Assembly (NCBI RefSeq): GCF_014855495.1
Contig: NZ_JACYFJ010000005.1
Span: 248,001 to 312,000 of the forward strand
Direction: 5' to 3'
Length of the DNA stretch: 64,000 nt
From: Euzebyella saccharophila
GTDB taxonomy: Bacteria > Bacteroidota > Bacteroidia > Flavobacteriales > Flavobacteriaceae
Both the position numbers and the translations under genes were made by a program. The notes below the pieces were generated by a model. That model was given only the letters and a program-made list of their open reading frames with translations. It searched no databases and was not told where the DNA came from. Positions 52,914-62,109 of this stretch are shown piece after piece; position 1 is the first letter of the stretch; every line of letters starts with the position of its first letter.

Positions 52914-54605
52914 ATGTCAGACGATAAGAAAGTTATCTTTTCAATGTCCGGGGTTACCAAAACCTATAAGAACGCCAATACCCCGGTCCTTAAAAATATC
53001 TATTTGAGCTTTTTCTATGGAGCTAAAATTGGTATTCTGGGTCTTAACGGATCGGGTAAATCTACCTTATTGAAAATTATAGGCGGTGTAGATAAAAATT
53101 ACCAGGGCGATGTGGTTTTCTCCCCAGGTTACAAAGTAGGTTATCTGGAACAGGAGCCTCAATTGGACGAAGAAAAGACCGTTCTTGAGGTGGTAAAGGA
53201 GGGTGTGGCCGAAACCGTGGCCGTTTTGGATGAGTATAATAAAATAAATGACATGTTCGGTTTGCCCGAAGTCTATGAAGATGCGGACAAGATGCAGAAG
53301 CTCATGGACAAGCAAGCGGAACTTCAAGATAAAATTGATGCTTCCAATGCTTGGGAGCTTGATACCAAGTTAGAAATAGCAATGGATGCCTTGCGTACTC
53401 CAGAGCCCGACAAAAAAATTGGTGTTCTTTCCGGTGGGGAAAGAAGAAGGGTGGCGCTGTGCCGTTTGCTGTTACAAGAACCTGAAATTTTGTTGTTAGA
53501 TGAGCCTACCAACCATTTGGATGCAGAGTCTGTACATTGGTTAGAGCATCATTTGGCCCAGTATAAGGGAACGGTTATCGCGGTAACGCACGACCGTTAT
53601 TTTTTGGATAATGTAGCTGGTTGGATTCTTGAATTGGACCGAGGTGAAGGTATTCCGTGGAAAGGAAATTATTCTAGCTGGTTAGATCAAAAGGCCAAAA
53701 GATTGGAGCAGGAAAGCAAGAGTGCTTCAAAAAGACAAAAAACTTTGGAGCGTGAGCTTGAATGGGTACGTCAAGGACCAAAAGGTAGACAGACCAAGCA
53801 AAAGGCACGTCTAAAAAATTATGACAAGTTGATGAGCCAGGACCAAAAACAACTGGATGAAAAACTTGAAATCTATATTCCCAATGGTCCCCGTTTAGGA
53901 ACCAATGTTTTGGAAGCGGAAGGAGTAAGCAAGGCTTATGGCGATAAGTTGCTATATGAAGATTTAAACTTTAAACTTCCTCAAGCAGGAATTGTTGGGG
54001 TAATTGGTCCTAACGGTGCTGGTAAGACAACTATCTTTAGAATGATAATGGGTGAGGAGCAACCGGACAAAGGTAGTTTTACGGTAGGGGATACTGCTAA
54101 AATAGCTTACGTAGATCAAAGCCATAGCAATATAGACCCGGAAAAAACCATTTGGCAGAATTTCAGTGATGAACAGGAGTTGGTTTTGATGGGAGGTAGA
54201 CAGGTCAATTCTAGGGCGTATTTAAGTAGGTTTAACTTTTCAGGGAGTGAGCAGAACAAAAAGGTGAACATGCTTTCCGGTGGGGAAAGAAATAGACTTC
54301 ACTTGGCTATGACCTTAAAGGAAGAGGGCAATGTGTTGCTACTTGATGAGCCTACCAATGATTTGGATGTAAATACCCTAAGGGCGCTTGAAGAAGGTTT
54401 GGAAAACTTTGCGGGTTGTGCCGTAGTTATATCTCACGATAGATGGTTCTTAGATAGAATATGTACCCATATTTTAGCATTTGAAGGTGACTCCCAAGTA
54501 TATTTCTTTGAAGGTTCCTTTTCCGATTATGAAGAGAACAAAAAGAAAAGGTTGGGCGGTGACATTATGCCAAAACGAATTAAGTACAAGAAACTTATCA
54601 GATAA
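52914..54605 (+). CDS. ettA: Energy-dependent translational throttle protein EttA (ABC-F)
   Basis: 563 residues. Two ABC domains without membrane parts: Walker A GLNGSGKST and GPNGAGKTT, signatures LSGGERRR and LSGGERNR, and Walker B LLLDEPTNHLD and LLLDEPTNDLD. The arm subdomain that contacts the L1 stalk lies at about 95-140, and the linker EWVRQGPKGRQTKQKARL is characteristic. It gates entry of the 70S ribosome into elongation according to ADP/ATP ratio. The stop codon forms the first A bases of the terminator. Confidence 0.95.
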   Translation: MSDDKKVIFSMSGVTKTYKNANTPVLKNIYLSFFYGAKIGILGLNGSGKSTLLKIIGGVDKNYQGDVVFSPGYKVGYLEQEPQLDEEKTVLEVVKEGVAETVAVLDEYNKINDMFGLPEVYEDADKMQKLMDKQAELQDKIDASNAWELDTKLEIAMDALRTPEPDKKIGVLSGGERRRVALCRLLLQEPEILLLDEPTNHLDAESVHWLEHHLAQYKGTVIAVTHDRYFLDNVAGWILELDRGEGIPWKGNYSSWLDQKAKRLEQESKSASKRQKTLERELEWVRQGPKGRQTKQKARLKNYDKLMSQDQKQLDEKLEIYIPNGPRLGTNVLEAEGVSKAYGDKLLYEDLNFKLPQAGIVGVIGPNGAGKTTIFRMIMGEEQPDKGSFTVGDTAKIAYVDQSHSNIDPEKTIWQNFSDEQELVLMGGRQVNSRAYLSRFNFSGSEQNKKVNMLSGGERNRLHLAMTLKEEGNVLLLDEPTNDLDVNTLRALEEGLENFAGCAVVISHDRWFLDRICTHILAFEGDSQVYFFEGSFSDYEENKKKRLGGDIMPKRIKYKKLIR

Positions 54606-54633
54606 AAAAAGCCGGGTTTGCCCGGCTTTTTTT
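54604..54633. terminator. Bidirectional intrinsic terminator between ettA and the MBL gene
   Basis: A7-GCCGGG-TTTG-CCCGGC-T7: works for both converging genes. Confidence 0.92.
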
Positions 54634-54635
54634 AT

Positions 54636-55442
54636 TTAATACGCCTCATTGGGGTACCAATCTAGCTGTACCACTTCAATTTCAGAATTTCCTTGGTTCA
54701 CTAAGGTTTTAAATTTGGAAACATCGCTTACATCTGGGTTTCCTCTATAGTGGTAGGGATAAACCTTTTTGGGAGCAAATGCTAGTACTCCGTCGGCGGC
54801 ACTTTCTGGTGTCATGGTGTAAGGTAGGTTCATGCACACAAAAGCAATGTCAATATCTTCAAGAGTACGCATTTCAGGAATGTCTTCCGTATCACCGGAG
54901 ATATAGACCCGTTTTTCTCCCATACTAAGTACATAACCGTTGCCACGTCCTTTTTCGTGAAACTTTTTGGCTTCTTCCCGCAGATTGTACATAGGTATAG
55001 CTTTTATACTAATTCCGAATCGGTCTTTCGTATCTCCATTATGAAGAATATCTATTTGAGGGGTAAACATTTCCGGCATTTTATCCGCCGCGGCCTTGGG
55101 CATAATAATTTTTGCCTTTTCGGTATCCAGTGCTTCCAATGTTTCAACATTCAAATGGTCTCCATGTATATCTGTTACAAGAATAAGGTCAGGTTTTTTT
55201 TGACCTTCAAATGCCTGTGCACCACCAACAGGGTCTATATAAATGATGGTATTGCCCCATTCCAAAACTGCTGTAGCGTGTTCAATAGGAATGATTTTTA
55301 ATTCCTTTTCAGGGCTTTCTTCCTTTGAGCTCACGGCCATTTCCTTAGATGTTTCAGCATTAGGGTCTTCTGTCTTTTTCTCTTCTTTACAACTAAATAG
55401 AATGACAAAAAATAGCAAGAGAGACACGTAGTTAGTTTTCAT
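54636..55442 (-). CDS. MBL-fold metallo-hydrolase lipoprotein (UlaG-like)
   Basis: 268 residues. A lipobox LFSC gives Cys18, followed by a Glu/Lys-rich linker (to about 50). The beta-lactamase fold has VTDIHGDHLNVE in place of the usual HxHxDH; the first His is Asp. Further ligands are in YISGDTEDIPEM and YPYHYRG. The protein is outside the cytoplasm. UlaG-like enzymes hydrolyse lactones or phosphodiesters; substrate unknown. Confidence 0.88.
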   Translation of the reverse strand: MKTNYVSLLLFFVILFSCKEEKKTEDPNAETSKEMAVSSKEESPEKELKIIPIEHATAVLEWGNTIIYIDPVGGAQAFEGQKKPDLILVTDIHGDHLNVETLEALDTEKAKIIMPKAAADKMPEMFTPQIDILHNGDTKDRFGISIKAIPMYNLREEAKKFHEKGRGNGYVLSMGEKRVYISGDTEDIPEMRTLEDIDIAFVCMNLPYTMTPESAADGVLAFAPKKVYPYHYRGNPDVSDVSKFKTLVNQGNSEIEVVQLDWYPNEAY

Positions 55443-55796
55443 AATATCAAATTTATAGTGATGTTAAATGTACAGGTTTGAATACCCCTATAGCAACTTA
55501 AGTTCAAAAATACATACTTGAGTAAAGGATAGGGGCCATAAAAGCATAAAATTTGATGCATTACATTCATATCTAATAATATAGGATAAACTTTGGGTAG
55601 CTAGGCAAGATAATTGAATCACCGGATACCTGATAGGGTGCTGTTTTGTGTATATGCACCAAACCAATTGTTTTACTGGGATATCTATACGATTAAACTT
55701 TCATTTTTTTCAACTAAAAAATCTAAATAATAAATCTTAACGTATATAATATTGATACAAACAAATCAGAATCAAAAAGAAATTAATTTAAACGTT
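55443..55796. other. 354-base spacer, divergent MBL and coiled-coil membrane genes
   Basis: No gene, hairpin or repeated element was recognised. It is AT-rich and must carry the promoters of both neighbours, but no exact TAnnTTTG with a -33 was identified. Confidence 0.5.
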
Positions 55797-56684
55797 ATGA
55801 CTGAAACAAAAAGTAACAACGGATTGAAAGTGCTGGCAGGCCTTTTAGGTGTGGTCTTGTTAGGCGTTATCATCTATACGGTTAGTCTTTACCAAGAGAA
55901 GAAGAAGAACGAAGCTTCCTTGATGCAAGAAAAACAATTGGTAGTTGAAGACCTGAACAGTCTTAAATCCGAGTATGACAAAGCAATTTTGGAAAGCAAT
56001 GCCACCAATGAGGAATTGGTAACGGCAAGGGACAATATTGCAAAATACATTGATTCCGTTAAAAGTATGAAAGCGGATATCTCTACTTTATCCCGCTACA
56101 GAAGACAAGTGAGTGTTCTTAAGCAGGAAAGAGAGCAGCTTTTAAAGCAAGTGGATTCCCTTACCAAAAGCAATACTTTAATTGCCATGCAAAGGGATAG
56201 TACGTACACTGAATTGGAAAAACAGACTATGTTCAATGATTCATTGGTTGTACAAAACACTCAATTGGCAGATGTTGTTGAAAAGGGTTCTGCATTAAAT
56301 CTTTCAAAGTTTAATGTAGATGCGGTTAGAGAGCGAAACAGTGGAAAATTGGTTTCTACCTCTAGAGCCAAAAGAACCGATCAGTTCAAGATTTGCTTCA
56401 CTGTTGCGGACAATGTTATTGCCGAAGCCGGTGATAGGGAATTCTTTATTGAAGTTTTAGATCCACAAGGTAATACTCTAGGTGAAAGCTATTCTAAATC
56501 CAATGATGAAGGTGCTTCCATAACATATAGCAAAGGAACTAGCTTCTACTACGAAAACAAGGCTTTGGATGTATGTGATTATATTAACAAGCCTGTAGGA
56601 GATTTCCAAGAAGGAAATTATATGGTGAATGTGTATGATGACAGATTGAAATTATTGGGTACTTCTAAGTTTACCCTTAAATAA
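55797..56684 (+). CDS. Membrane-anchored coiled-coil protein of unknown function
   Basis: 295 residues from the ATG at 55797 (an in-frame start 15 codons upstream gives a weak Gln/Asn-rich leader). One membrane helix (about 11-31), a long coiled coil (about 35-160), then a C-terminal beta domain (about 190-295: FKICFTVADNVIAEAGDREFFIEVLDPQG). Flavobacterial relatives are sometimes called ParA, but no ATPase motif is present, so that label is wrong. Function not known. Confidence 0.8.
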   Translation: MTETKSNNGLKVLAGLLGVVLLGVIIYTVSLYQEKKKNEASLMQEKQLVVEDLNSLKSEYDKAILESNATNEELVTARDNIAKYIDSVKSMKADISTLSRYRRQVSVLKQEREQLLKQVDSLTKSNTLIAMQRDSTYTELEKQTMFNDSLVVQNTQLADVVEKGSALNLSKFNVDAVRERNSGKLVSTSRAKRTDQFKICFTVADNVIAEAGDREFFIEVLDPQGNTLGESYSKSNDEGASITYSKGTSFYYENKALDVCDYINKPVGDFQEGNYMVNVYDDRLKLLGTSKFTLK

Positions 56685-56706
56685 GAAACACTATCCATTA
56701 CATAAT

Positions 56707-56740
56707 AAAAAGGGACAACCATTGCGGATTGTCCCTTTTT
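56707..56740. terminator. Bidirectional intrinsic terminator between the coiled-coil gene and fumC
   Basis: Twelve-base stem AAAAAGGGACAA / TTGTCCCTTTTT with a 10-base loop, between two converging genes. Confidence 0.9.
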
Positions 56741-56767
56741 CTTTTTCTATAAGGTGGGTGATAATTC

Positions 56768-58165
56768 TTATTTTAAGCTTCCTACCATATCTTCGGGTTT
56801 TACCCATTCATCATATTCTTCTGCCGTAACATAACCAAGATTTATGGCCTCTTCCTTTAACGTGGTACCGTTGGCATGAGCGGTATTCGCAATTTCGGCA
56901 GCTTTGTAATATCCAATTTTGGTATTCAGTGCCGTAACCAGCATTAACGAATTGTTTAGCAATTGCTTGATTACTTGGTGATTGGGCTCAATACCCAAGG
57001 CGCAATTTTCATCAAAACTCACACAAGCGTCTCCTATCAACTGTGCGGACTGTAAAATGTTGGCGGCCATAACAGGCTTAAAAACGTTTAGTTCATAGTG
57101 GCCCTGGGTTCCTCCAACGGAAATGGCTACATCATTTCCAAGTACTTGGGCGCATACCATGGTAATGGCCTCACACTGGGTAGGGTTCACTTTACCCGGC
57201 ATAATAGAACTACCAGGTTCGTTGGCAGGAATTACAATCTCCCCAATCCCTGAACGAGGTCCGGAAGCCATCATTCTAATGTCATTGGCAATTTTGTTTA
57301 AGGAAACGGCTAGTTGTTTTAGCGCTCCATGACTTTCTACAATAGCATCATGAGCAGCTAAGGCTTCAAATTTATTCTCCGCGGTAATAAATGGCAAATC
57401 GGTAAATTCAGCTATGTATTTAGCCACGAGAACATCGTAACCTTTTGGAGTATTCAATCCCGTACCTACGGCAGTTCCTCCCAATGCCAATTCACTTAGA
57501 TGTGGCAGCGTGTTTTTTAGGGCCTTAAGTCCGTGTTCCAATTGGGAAACATACCCTGAAAATTCTTGGCCAAGGGTTAGGGGAGTGGCATCCATCAAAT
57601 GGGTACGTCCAATTTTTACCACATCCTTAAAATCCTTGGCTTTTTGTGCTAACGTATTTTTTAGTTGTTCTACCCCGGGAATCGTTGTCTCTACAATTTT
57701 TTTGTAGGCAGCAATGTGCATACCTGTTGGGAAGGTGTCATTGGAAGATTGGGACTTGTTTACATCATCATTTGGTTGAATGGTCTTTTCACCTTCACCA
57801 ATTTTTTTTCCGGCAATTTCATGGGCCCTATTGGCAATTACTTCATTGACATTCATGTTACTTTGAGTACCTGAACCTGTTTGCCAGATAACCAATGGAA
57901 ATTGATCATCATGCTTACCTTCTAAAATTTCATCGCAAACTTGAGCAATTAAATCCCTTTTTTCCTTTGCAAGTACGTTAAGCTCATGATTGGTATAGGC
58001 AGCGGCCTTTTTTAGATAAGCAAAGCCGTAGACCACTTCCAACGGCATAGACGCAGGAGCTCCTATTTTAAAGTTGTTTCTGGAACGTTCTGTTTGTGCG
58101 CCCCAATATTTATCGGCAGGTACTTTTACCTCGCCCATGGTATCCTTTTCTATTCTAAAACTCAT
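56768..58165 (-). CDS. fumC: Class II fumarate hydratase
   Basis: 465 residues, standard length. Superfamily signature [13 protein letters not shown] and the fumarase phrases [23 protein letters not shown] and [17 protein letters not shown]. It interconverts fumarate and malate in the TCA cycle. A -7 box TACCTTTG lies on the minus strand at 58201-58208. Confidence 0.96.
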   Translation of the reverse strand: MSFRIEKDTMGEVKVPADKYWGAQTERSRNNFKIGAPASMPLEVVYGFAYLKKAAAYTNHELNVLAKEKRDLIAQVCDEILEGKHDDQFPLVIWQTGSGTQSNMNVNEVIANRAHEIAGKKIGEGEKTIQPNDDVNKSQSSNDTFPTGMHIAAYKKIVETTIPGVEQLKNTLAQKAKDFKDVVKIGRTHLMDATPLTLGQEFSGYVSQLEHGLKALKNTLPHLSELALGGTAVGTGLNTPKGYDVLVAKYIAEFTDLPFITAENKFEALAAHDAIVESHGALKQLAVSLNKIANDIRMMASGPRSGIGEIVIPANEPGSSIMPGKVNPTQCEAITMVCAQVLGNDVAISVGGTQGHYELNVFKPVMAANILQSAQLIGDACVSFDENCALGIEPNHQVIKQLLNNSLMLVTALNTKIGYYKAAEIANTAHANGTTLKEEAINLGYVTAEEYDEWVKPEDMVGSLK

Positions 58166-58200
58166 TATAATGTGCTATTTAATTGTAAATGGGTCATTAA

Positions 58201-58208
58201 CAAAGGTA
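58201..58208 (-). promoter_or_regulatory. -7 promoter box of fumC (TACCTTTG)
   Basis: Exact TAnnTTTG on the minus strand, 35 bases before the ATG. Confidence 0.5.
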
Positions 58209-58311
58209 GGATATAGGCTTATTAAATCCATTTTAGATACGTAAAATTTTGTTTTTTCAAACTTTTCATATTTTTTTTCTTTTCCGTTTGCAATTTTCAT
58301 CCATTCTCAAG

Positions 58312-58319
58312 TATCTTTG
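58312..58319 (+). promoter_or_regulatory. -7 promoter box of the 57-residue membrane protein gene (TATCTTTG)
   Basis: Exact TAnnTTTG; TTTG at 58287-58290 lies 21 bases upstream as possible -33 element. The ATG is 18 bases after the box. Confidence 0.55.
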
Positions 58320-58337
58320 TGCATCAAAATGAATTAA

Positions 58338-58511
58338 ATGGAATTTGATCAGTACCTCGGATTTATAGCATTCTTAACCATCTTGACCATAGGATTTTGG
58401 TTAATGATATTTTTATTGACTTTTGTAGTACCTTATTGGTTAGGTGGTAATATTATGGAATTGCTTAAGGAAAGAAGGGAAAAGAAAAAGGCACAAAGAA
58501 GCGCAAAGTAA
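58338..58511 (+). CDS. 57-residue single-span membrane protein of unknown function
   Basis: Frame from ATG 58338 to TAA 58511. Begins MEFDQYLGFIAFLTILTIG, with hydrophobic helix or helices to about residue 34, then a cytoplasmic basic tail ELLKERREKKKAQ. It is supported by a matched promoter (58312) and a terminator (58535), giving a monocistronic transcript. I do not recognise a family. Confidence 0.7.
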   Translation: MEFDQYLGFIAFLTILTIGFWLMIFLLTFVVPYWLGGNIMELLKERREKKKAQRSAK

Positions 58512-58534
58512 GTGTTGTGTTTATAACGATAAAC

Positions 58535-58569
58535 AAAAAGGGGGAAGTTTTAAACTTCCCCTTTTTTTT
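58535..58569. terminator. Bidirectional intrinsic terminator between the small membrane gene and the TonB receptor
   Basis: AAAAAGGGGGAAGTTT / AAACTTCCCC with a run of eight T on the + strand and A5 on the other, between converging genes. Confidence 0.9.
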
Positions 58570-58583
58570 ATTTAATTATATTT

Positions 58584-61085
58584 TTAGCCTTCCATTTCGT
58601 CATCATCCCCACCGTCATTACCATTGCCTCTTCCACGTCCATTACGTTCCTTGGGCTGATTGAATCTATAAATAAAGGATAACCTTACAGAGCGTTGCCT
58701 CCATTGAAACTCACTACGAGAGGTGAAAAATTCGGTTTCTGTATAAGATTGACGTTTGAAAGAATTTAGCAAATCGTTAACATTAAGAGAAATAGTTCCA
58801 TTATCCTTAAGAATGTCCTTGCTAAAGGCTAGGTCAATTCTAAAAAGACCTTCGCTTTCAGTTTGGGAATTCTCACTTGGCCCCCTATAAAAGGCATTTG
58901 TTTGCCATTCTATTTTTTTTGGTAAGGTTACTTTTGAGCTAAACCGTGCAAACCAACTAGTATTGTTAGCACTATAGTCAATTCCATCATAAATTCCCTG
59001 TTTGTCAAACTTAAATATGTTGAAGCTGCTGTTTAGGCGTAACCATTTAGCTGGGTTATAAAGCACTCCAGCCTCTGCTCCATACCTGTTTTCTGTAGAA
59101 AGGTTGATAGGAAGAGTTCTAATGATATCAATTCCGTCCGTTGTAGTCTGACCCGTTTCTTGTTGTACACGTTCAAAACTATCGGTTTCTCTTTGATAGT
59201 AGATTGATGACGTTAGCGTTAACTTGTCCCATCTTTTTAAATAACCCAAGTCAAAAGTATTTGAGAAAGCGGGATTTAAATCTGGGTTACCTTGAAAGAT
59301 ATTCGTTCTACTAGAACGAGATGGGAAGGGGTTGATAAAAAATCCTCTTGGTCTATTTATCCGTCTATTATAACCCAACGAGATACTTTGCATGCCTTCC
59401 TCGTCCAATTCATAAATAAGATTAACCGTAGGGAATAGTCCTAAATATTTTTTGTCAAAATTTAACTCTACCTCTTCTCCAAGGTCTTCTTCTAATTGGC
59501 TCGTGTCATAATCTGATTCAATTTGACCTTTTAGCTGCGTGCTTTCCAGGCGAAGTCCTATTAAAAAGGAAAAGTCGCCAAACTTATTACCATATTGGGT
59601 ATACAGTGCGTGTACATTTTCATCATAAGTAAATTTGTTGGTCAAGGCTTCATTGATGACCATTTGGCCAGTGGATTGATTTAAAGTATCCAACCTATAA
59701 TCGGTTATACTTTCTTCTAAGGTTCCACGATAGCCGGCTTCAAATTGCGAATCGCCCAATGGTAAAACATAATCTGCCTGAAAAAGATATTCGTTTTCAA
59801 TTTCATTTTCAAAGACTTCTTCTAATGCTAATAAGTTTGTAGAAGGAATGGTTTCACGTTCTTCAATATTGGTGTTTTTTATTTCATCTGAATTGGAATA
59901 CTGAAAATCTGCTGTCAGCTTATGACCGTTATCATCAAAATTATTTACATAATTAAGCGATACTTGATAGCTCTCATCATCTTCATCCTCCAACTCTTCC
60001 CTAAATGTGTTGCTGCTTAGACTACCGGAAGTATAGCGTTCGTTGGTATTTTCGGTTTCGTCTTCATCTTGAGAATTGCGATAAAAAATACTGGCCGTAA
60101 CTGACGATTGTTCGTTTAGAAAATATTCAAAACCAAGATTGGTGTTAAATGACTTACCAAGTCTATTATACTCCCTATCTTCTATTACCCGGTCAAAACT
60201 ACCTGAAGTATAGGTGTTGTCAAAAAAGGCATTTCCCGGCGAATCTCTGTAACGATAACCGGTAGTATTAAAAATATTGAATTTGTCCGTTCTTAAATTA
60301 ACATTGCCGGTAACGCCCGCACTTGTAGGGTGGCCAACATAGGAATTAATAGAACCGTTAAACCCAAGTGTTTTTTCCTTTTTAAGGACGATGTTTAAAA
60401 TACCGGCCGTTCCCTCGGCATCATAGCGTGCGGAGGGGCTTGTAATTACTTCCACTTTTTCAATGGCATCAGCAGGTAATTGTTGCAGGGCATCCGTTGA
60501 TCCAAAACCTGCTAAAGCTGAAGGTTTACCATTAATAAGAATTCTAACGTTTTCGTTACCTCTCAAACTAATAGCTCCTTCCACATCAACATTAACGGAG
60601 GGAACGTTATTCAAAGCATCACTAATGGTAGCGCCGCTAGTGGTAATGTCTTTCCCAATATTGTAAATTCTCTTATCTAGCCTAACTTCAACCGTAGTTT
60701 TTTCACCTACTACCTCTACACCTTCTAATTCTGAAGCCGCTATGTACAATGATAGCGTTCCAAGATTAACGGATTCGTTGAAGGTGGTTTGATTAATTTT
60801 ATAGGTTTTGTAACCTATGTATTCTATGGATGCATTATACCTGCCCGGAGGGGTTTCTACGGAGAACTTACCTTCTATATCCGTAATACCGCCACTAACT
60901 TTTGTAGGGTCCTGAATGCTCTGGAGTACCAAAGTAGCATATTCCAGAGGTTGACCCGTTTCTTGGTCCAAAACCGTTCCTGAGATTGTAATGGGCTCTC
61001 TGCCTTGTCCTGGAGGTCTTTGGGGGCGTTGAGCGTAATTTTTAAAAGAGAGTAATACAAAGACGATCAGGAACAGTTTTTTCAT
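58584..61085 (-). CDS. TonB-dependent receptor-like outer-membrane beta-barrel protein
   Basis: 833 residues. Signal peptide (1-19), a Pro/Gln-rich linker, a carboxypeptidase-D-like domain (about 33-115, ISGTVLDQETGQPLEYATLVLQ), a plug (about 125-230) with the segment SLRGNENVRILINGKPSALAGFG, and a barrel of the outer-membrane beta-barrel family. The C-terminus is unusual for a barrel: after RLSFIYRFNQPKE a charged Gly/Arg/Asp tail ends in DDDEMEG. Its gene starts 10 bases after the stop of a Tyr/Gly-rich secreted protein, forming an operon. Ligand unknown. Confidence 0.92.
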   Translation of the reverse strand: MKKLFLIVFVLLSFKNYAQRPQRPPGQGREPITISGTVLDQETGQPLEYATLVLQSIQDPTKVSGGITDIEGKFSVETPPGRYNASIEYIGYKTYKINQTTFNESVNLGTLSLYIAASELEGVEVVGEKTTVEVRLDKRIYNIGKDITTSGATISDALNNVPSVNVDVEGAISLRGNENVRILINGKPSALAGFGSTDALQQLPADAIEKVEVITSPSARYDAEGTAGILNIVLKKEKTLGFNGSINSYVGHPTSAGVTGNVNLRTDKFNIFNTTGYRYRDSPGNAFFDNTYTSGSFDRVIEDREYNRLGKSFNTNLGFEYFLNEQSSVTASIFYRNSQDEDETENTNERYTSGSLSSNTFREELEDEDDESYQVSLNYVNNFDDNGHKLTADFQYSNSDEIKNTNIEERETIPSTNLLALEEVFENEIENEYLFQADYVLPLGDSQFEAGYRGTLEESITDYRLDTLNQSTGQMVINEALTNKFTYDENVHALYTQYGNKFGDFSFLIGLRLESTQLKGQIESDYDTSQLEEDLGEEVELNFDKKYLGLFPTVNLIYELDEEGMQSISLGYNRRINRPRGFFINPFPSRSSRTNIFQGNPDLNPAFSNTFDLGYLKRWDKLTLTSSIYYQRETDSFERVQQETGQTTTDGIDIIRTLPINLSTENRYGAEAGVLYNPAKWLRLNSSFNIFKFDKQGIYDGIDYSANNTSWFARFSSKVTLPKKIEWQTNAFYRGPSENSQTESEGLFRIDLAFSKDILKDNGTISLNVNDLLNSFKRQSYTETEFFTSRSEFQWRQRSVRLSFIYRFNQPKERNGRGRGNGNDGGDDDEMEG

Positions 61086-61094
61086 TTTTGATTT

Positions 61095-61586
61095 TTAGGT
61101 TTTGTTTTTTTTGTCTTTTCGTTTTTTCTCCCGTTTCTTTTCTTTTCGTGTTTTTTGAATTCCTTTCTTTTGCATCTCTACAAAAGCTTCGTACTTATCC
61201 AATGGAAGCCCCGCTTTAAGTTCTTCATCTTGCGCTTTGGTAATTTTTTCCATGCCTTCACGCATTTGCTCCGGTGTTAGCTCCAAAATTTGCATTTCTA
61301 TACGTTTTTGAACGTATTTCTTCAAAATGGAACTCAATACCGCAGACTCAAACTCATTTAAATCCAAGGCTTCTGTAATATTGGGCATTTCGCCATCAAC
61401 AATTTGTTCTGCCGTTTTGGGCTCCGGTTCCTTTGGGGTATGCTCTACTTGAGGGATAGCATTGCGTTGCCTACCGTATCCATAGCCATATCCGCTTCCA
61501 TAACCGTATCCGTACTGGGCCTGGATTTCTAATCCAAACACTACTAAAAAAATGAACGTAAGGGTAATTTTGATAAAGTTCTTCAT
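61095..61586 (-). CDS. Secreted protein with Tyr-Gly repeat and basic tail
   Basis: 163 residues. Signal peptide (1-23, ends EIQAQ), then YGYGYGSGYGYGYG, a Pro/Glu-rich linker, a helical core (about 60-145, PNITEALDLNEFESAVLSSIL; LTPEQMREGMEKI) and a Lys/Arg-rich tail (KEKKREKKRKDKK). The helical core is reminiscent of Spy/CpxP or other periplasmic helical proteins, but no motif proves this. It is the first gene of a two-gene operon with the TonB receptor. Confidence 0.75.
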   Translation of the reverse strand: MKNFIKITLTFIFLVVFGLEIQAQYGYGYGSGYGYGYGRQRNAIPQVEHTPKEPEPKTAEQIVDGEMPNITEALDLNEFESAVLSSILKKYVQKRIEMQILELTPEQMREGMEKITKAQDEELKAGLPLDKYEAFVEMQKKGIQKTRKEKKREKKRKDKKNKT

Positions 61587-61747
61587 GACTATATCGGTTT
61601 ATAGGATTAAATAACTAAAATAAGGTTTAATCTAATTTGGTTAAACCTTTGTTAAAGGAACATAACAACAAATGTACCAATAATTTACAGCGCAAAAATT
61701 TTAATAATACTTCCGTTTTTTTTGGAAAAGGGCTTTAAGTTAGCAGC

Positions 61748-62095
61748 TTATTTTTTGAGAATTTCTTGAATTCTCTCCGTTGGTCTGCCAATAACCGCTT
61801 GATCACCTTTTATGATTATGGGTCTTTCAATTAACTTGGGATACGCAATCATGGCATCGAGAATATCCTCGTCCGAGAGCAATTTGCCCTTATACTTCTC
61901 TTTCCATATCGATTCGTTTTTACGAACCAACATTTCTGGAGTGATGGCCAAGCATCCCAAAATTTGTCTAAGCTCCTCTTTGGTAGGGACATTTTCCAAG
62001 TATTTAACTACTTCAAATTCCTCTCCTGAGTTTTCAACAACTCCTAGACCATCCCTTGATTTTTTACATCTGGGGTTATGATAAATTTTGATCAT
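61748..62095 (-). CDS. ArsC-family (arsenate reductase/Spx-like) protein
   Basis: 115 residues, thioredoxin fold. N-terminal IYHNPRCKKSRDGL carries the ArsC-type Cys, the LIERPIIIKGDQAVIGRP segment contains the conserved Arg and cis-Pro. Family includes glutaredoxin-linked arsenate reductases and the YfgD group. No ars operon partners are present. It begins 14 bases after the prfB stop, so it is probably co-transcribed. Confidence 0.9.
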   Translation of the reverse strand: MIKIYHNPRCKKSRDGLGVVENSGEEFEVVKYLENVPTKEELRQILGCLAITPEMLVRKNESIWKEKYKGKLLSDEDILDAMIAYPKLIERPIIIKGDQAVIGRPTERIQEILKK

Positions 62096-62109
62096 TGTTT
62101 AATTTCTTT

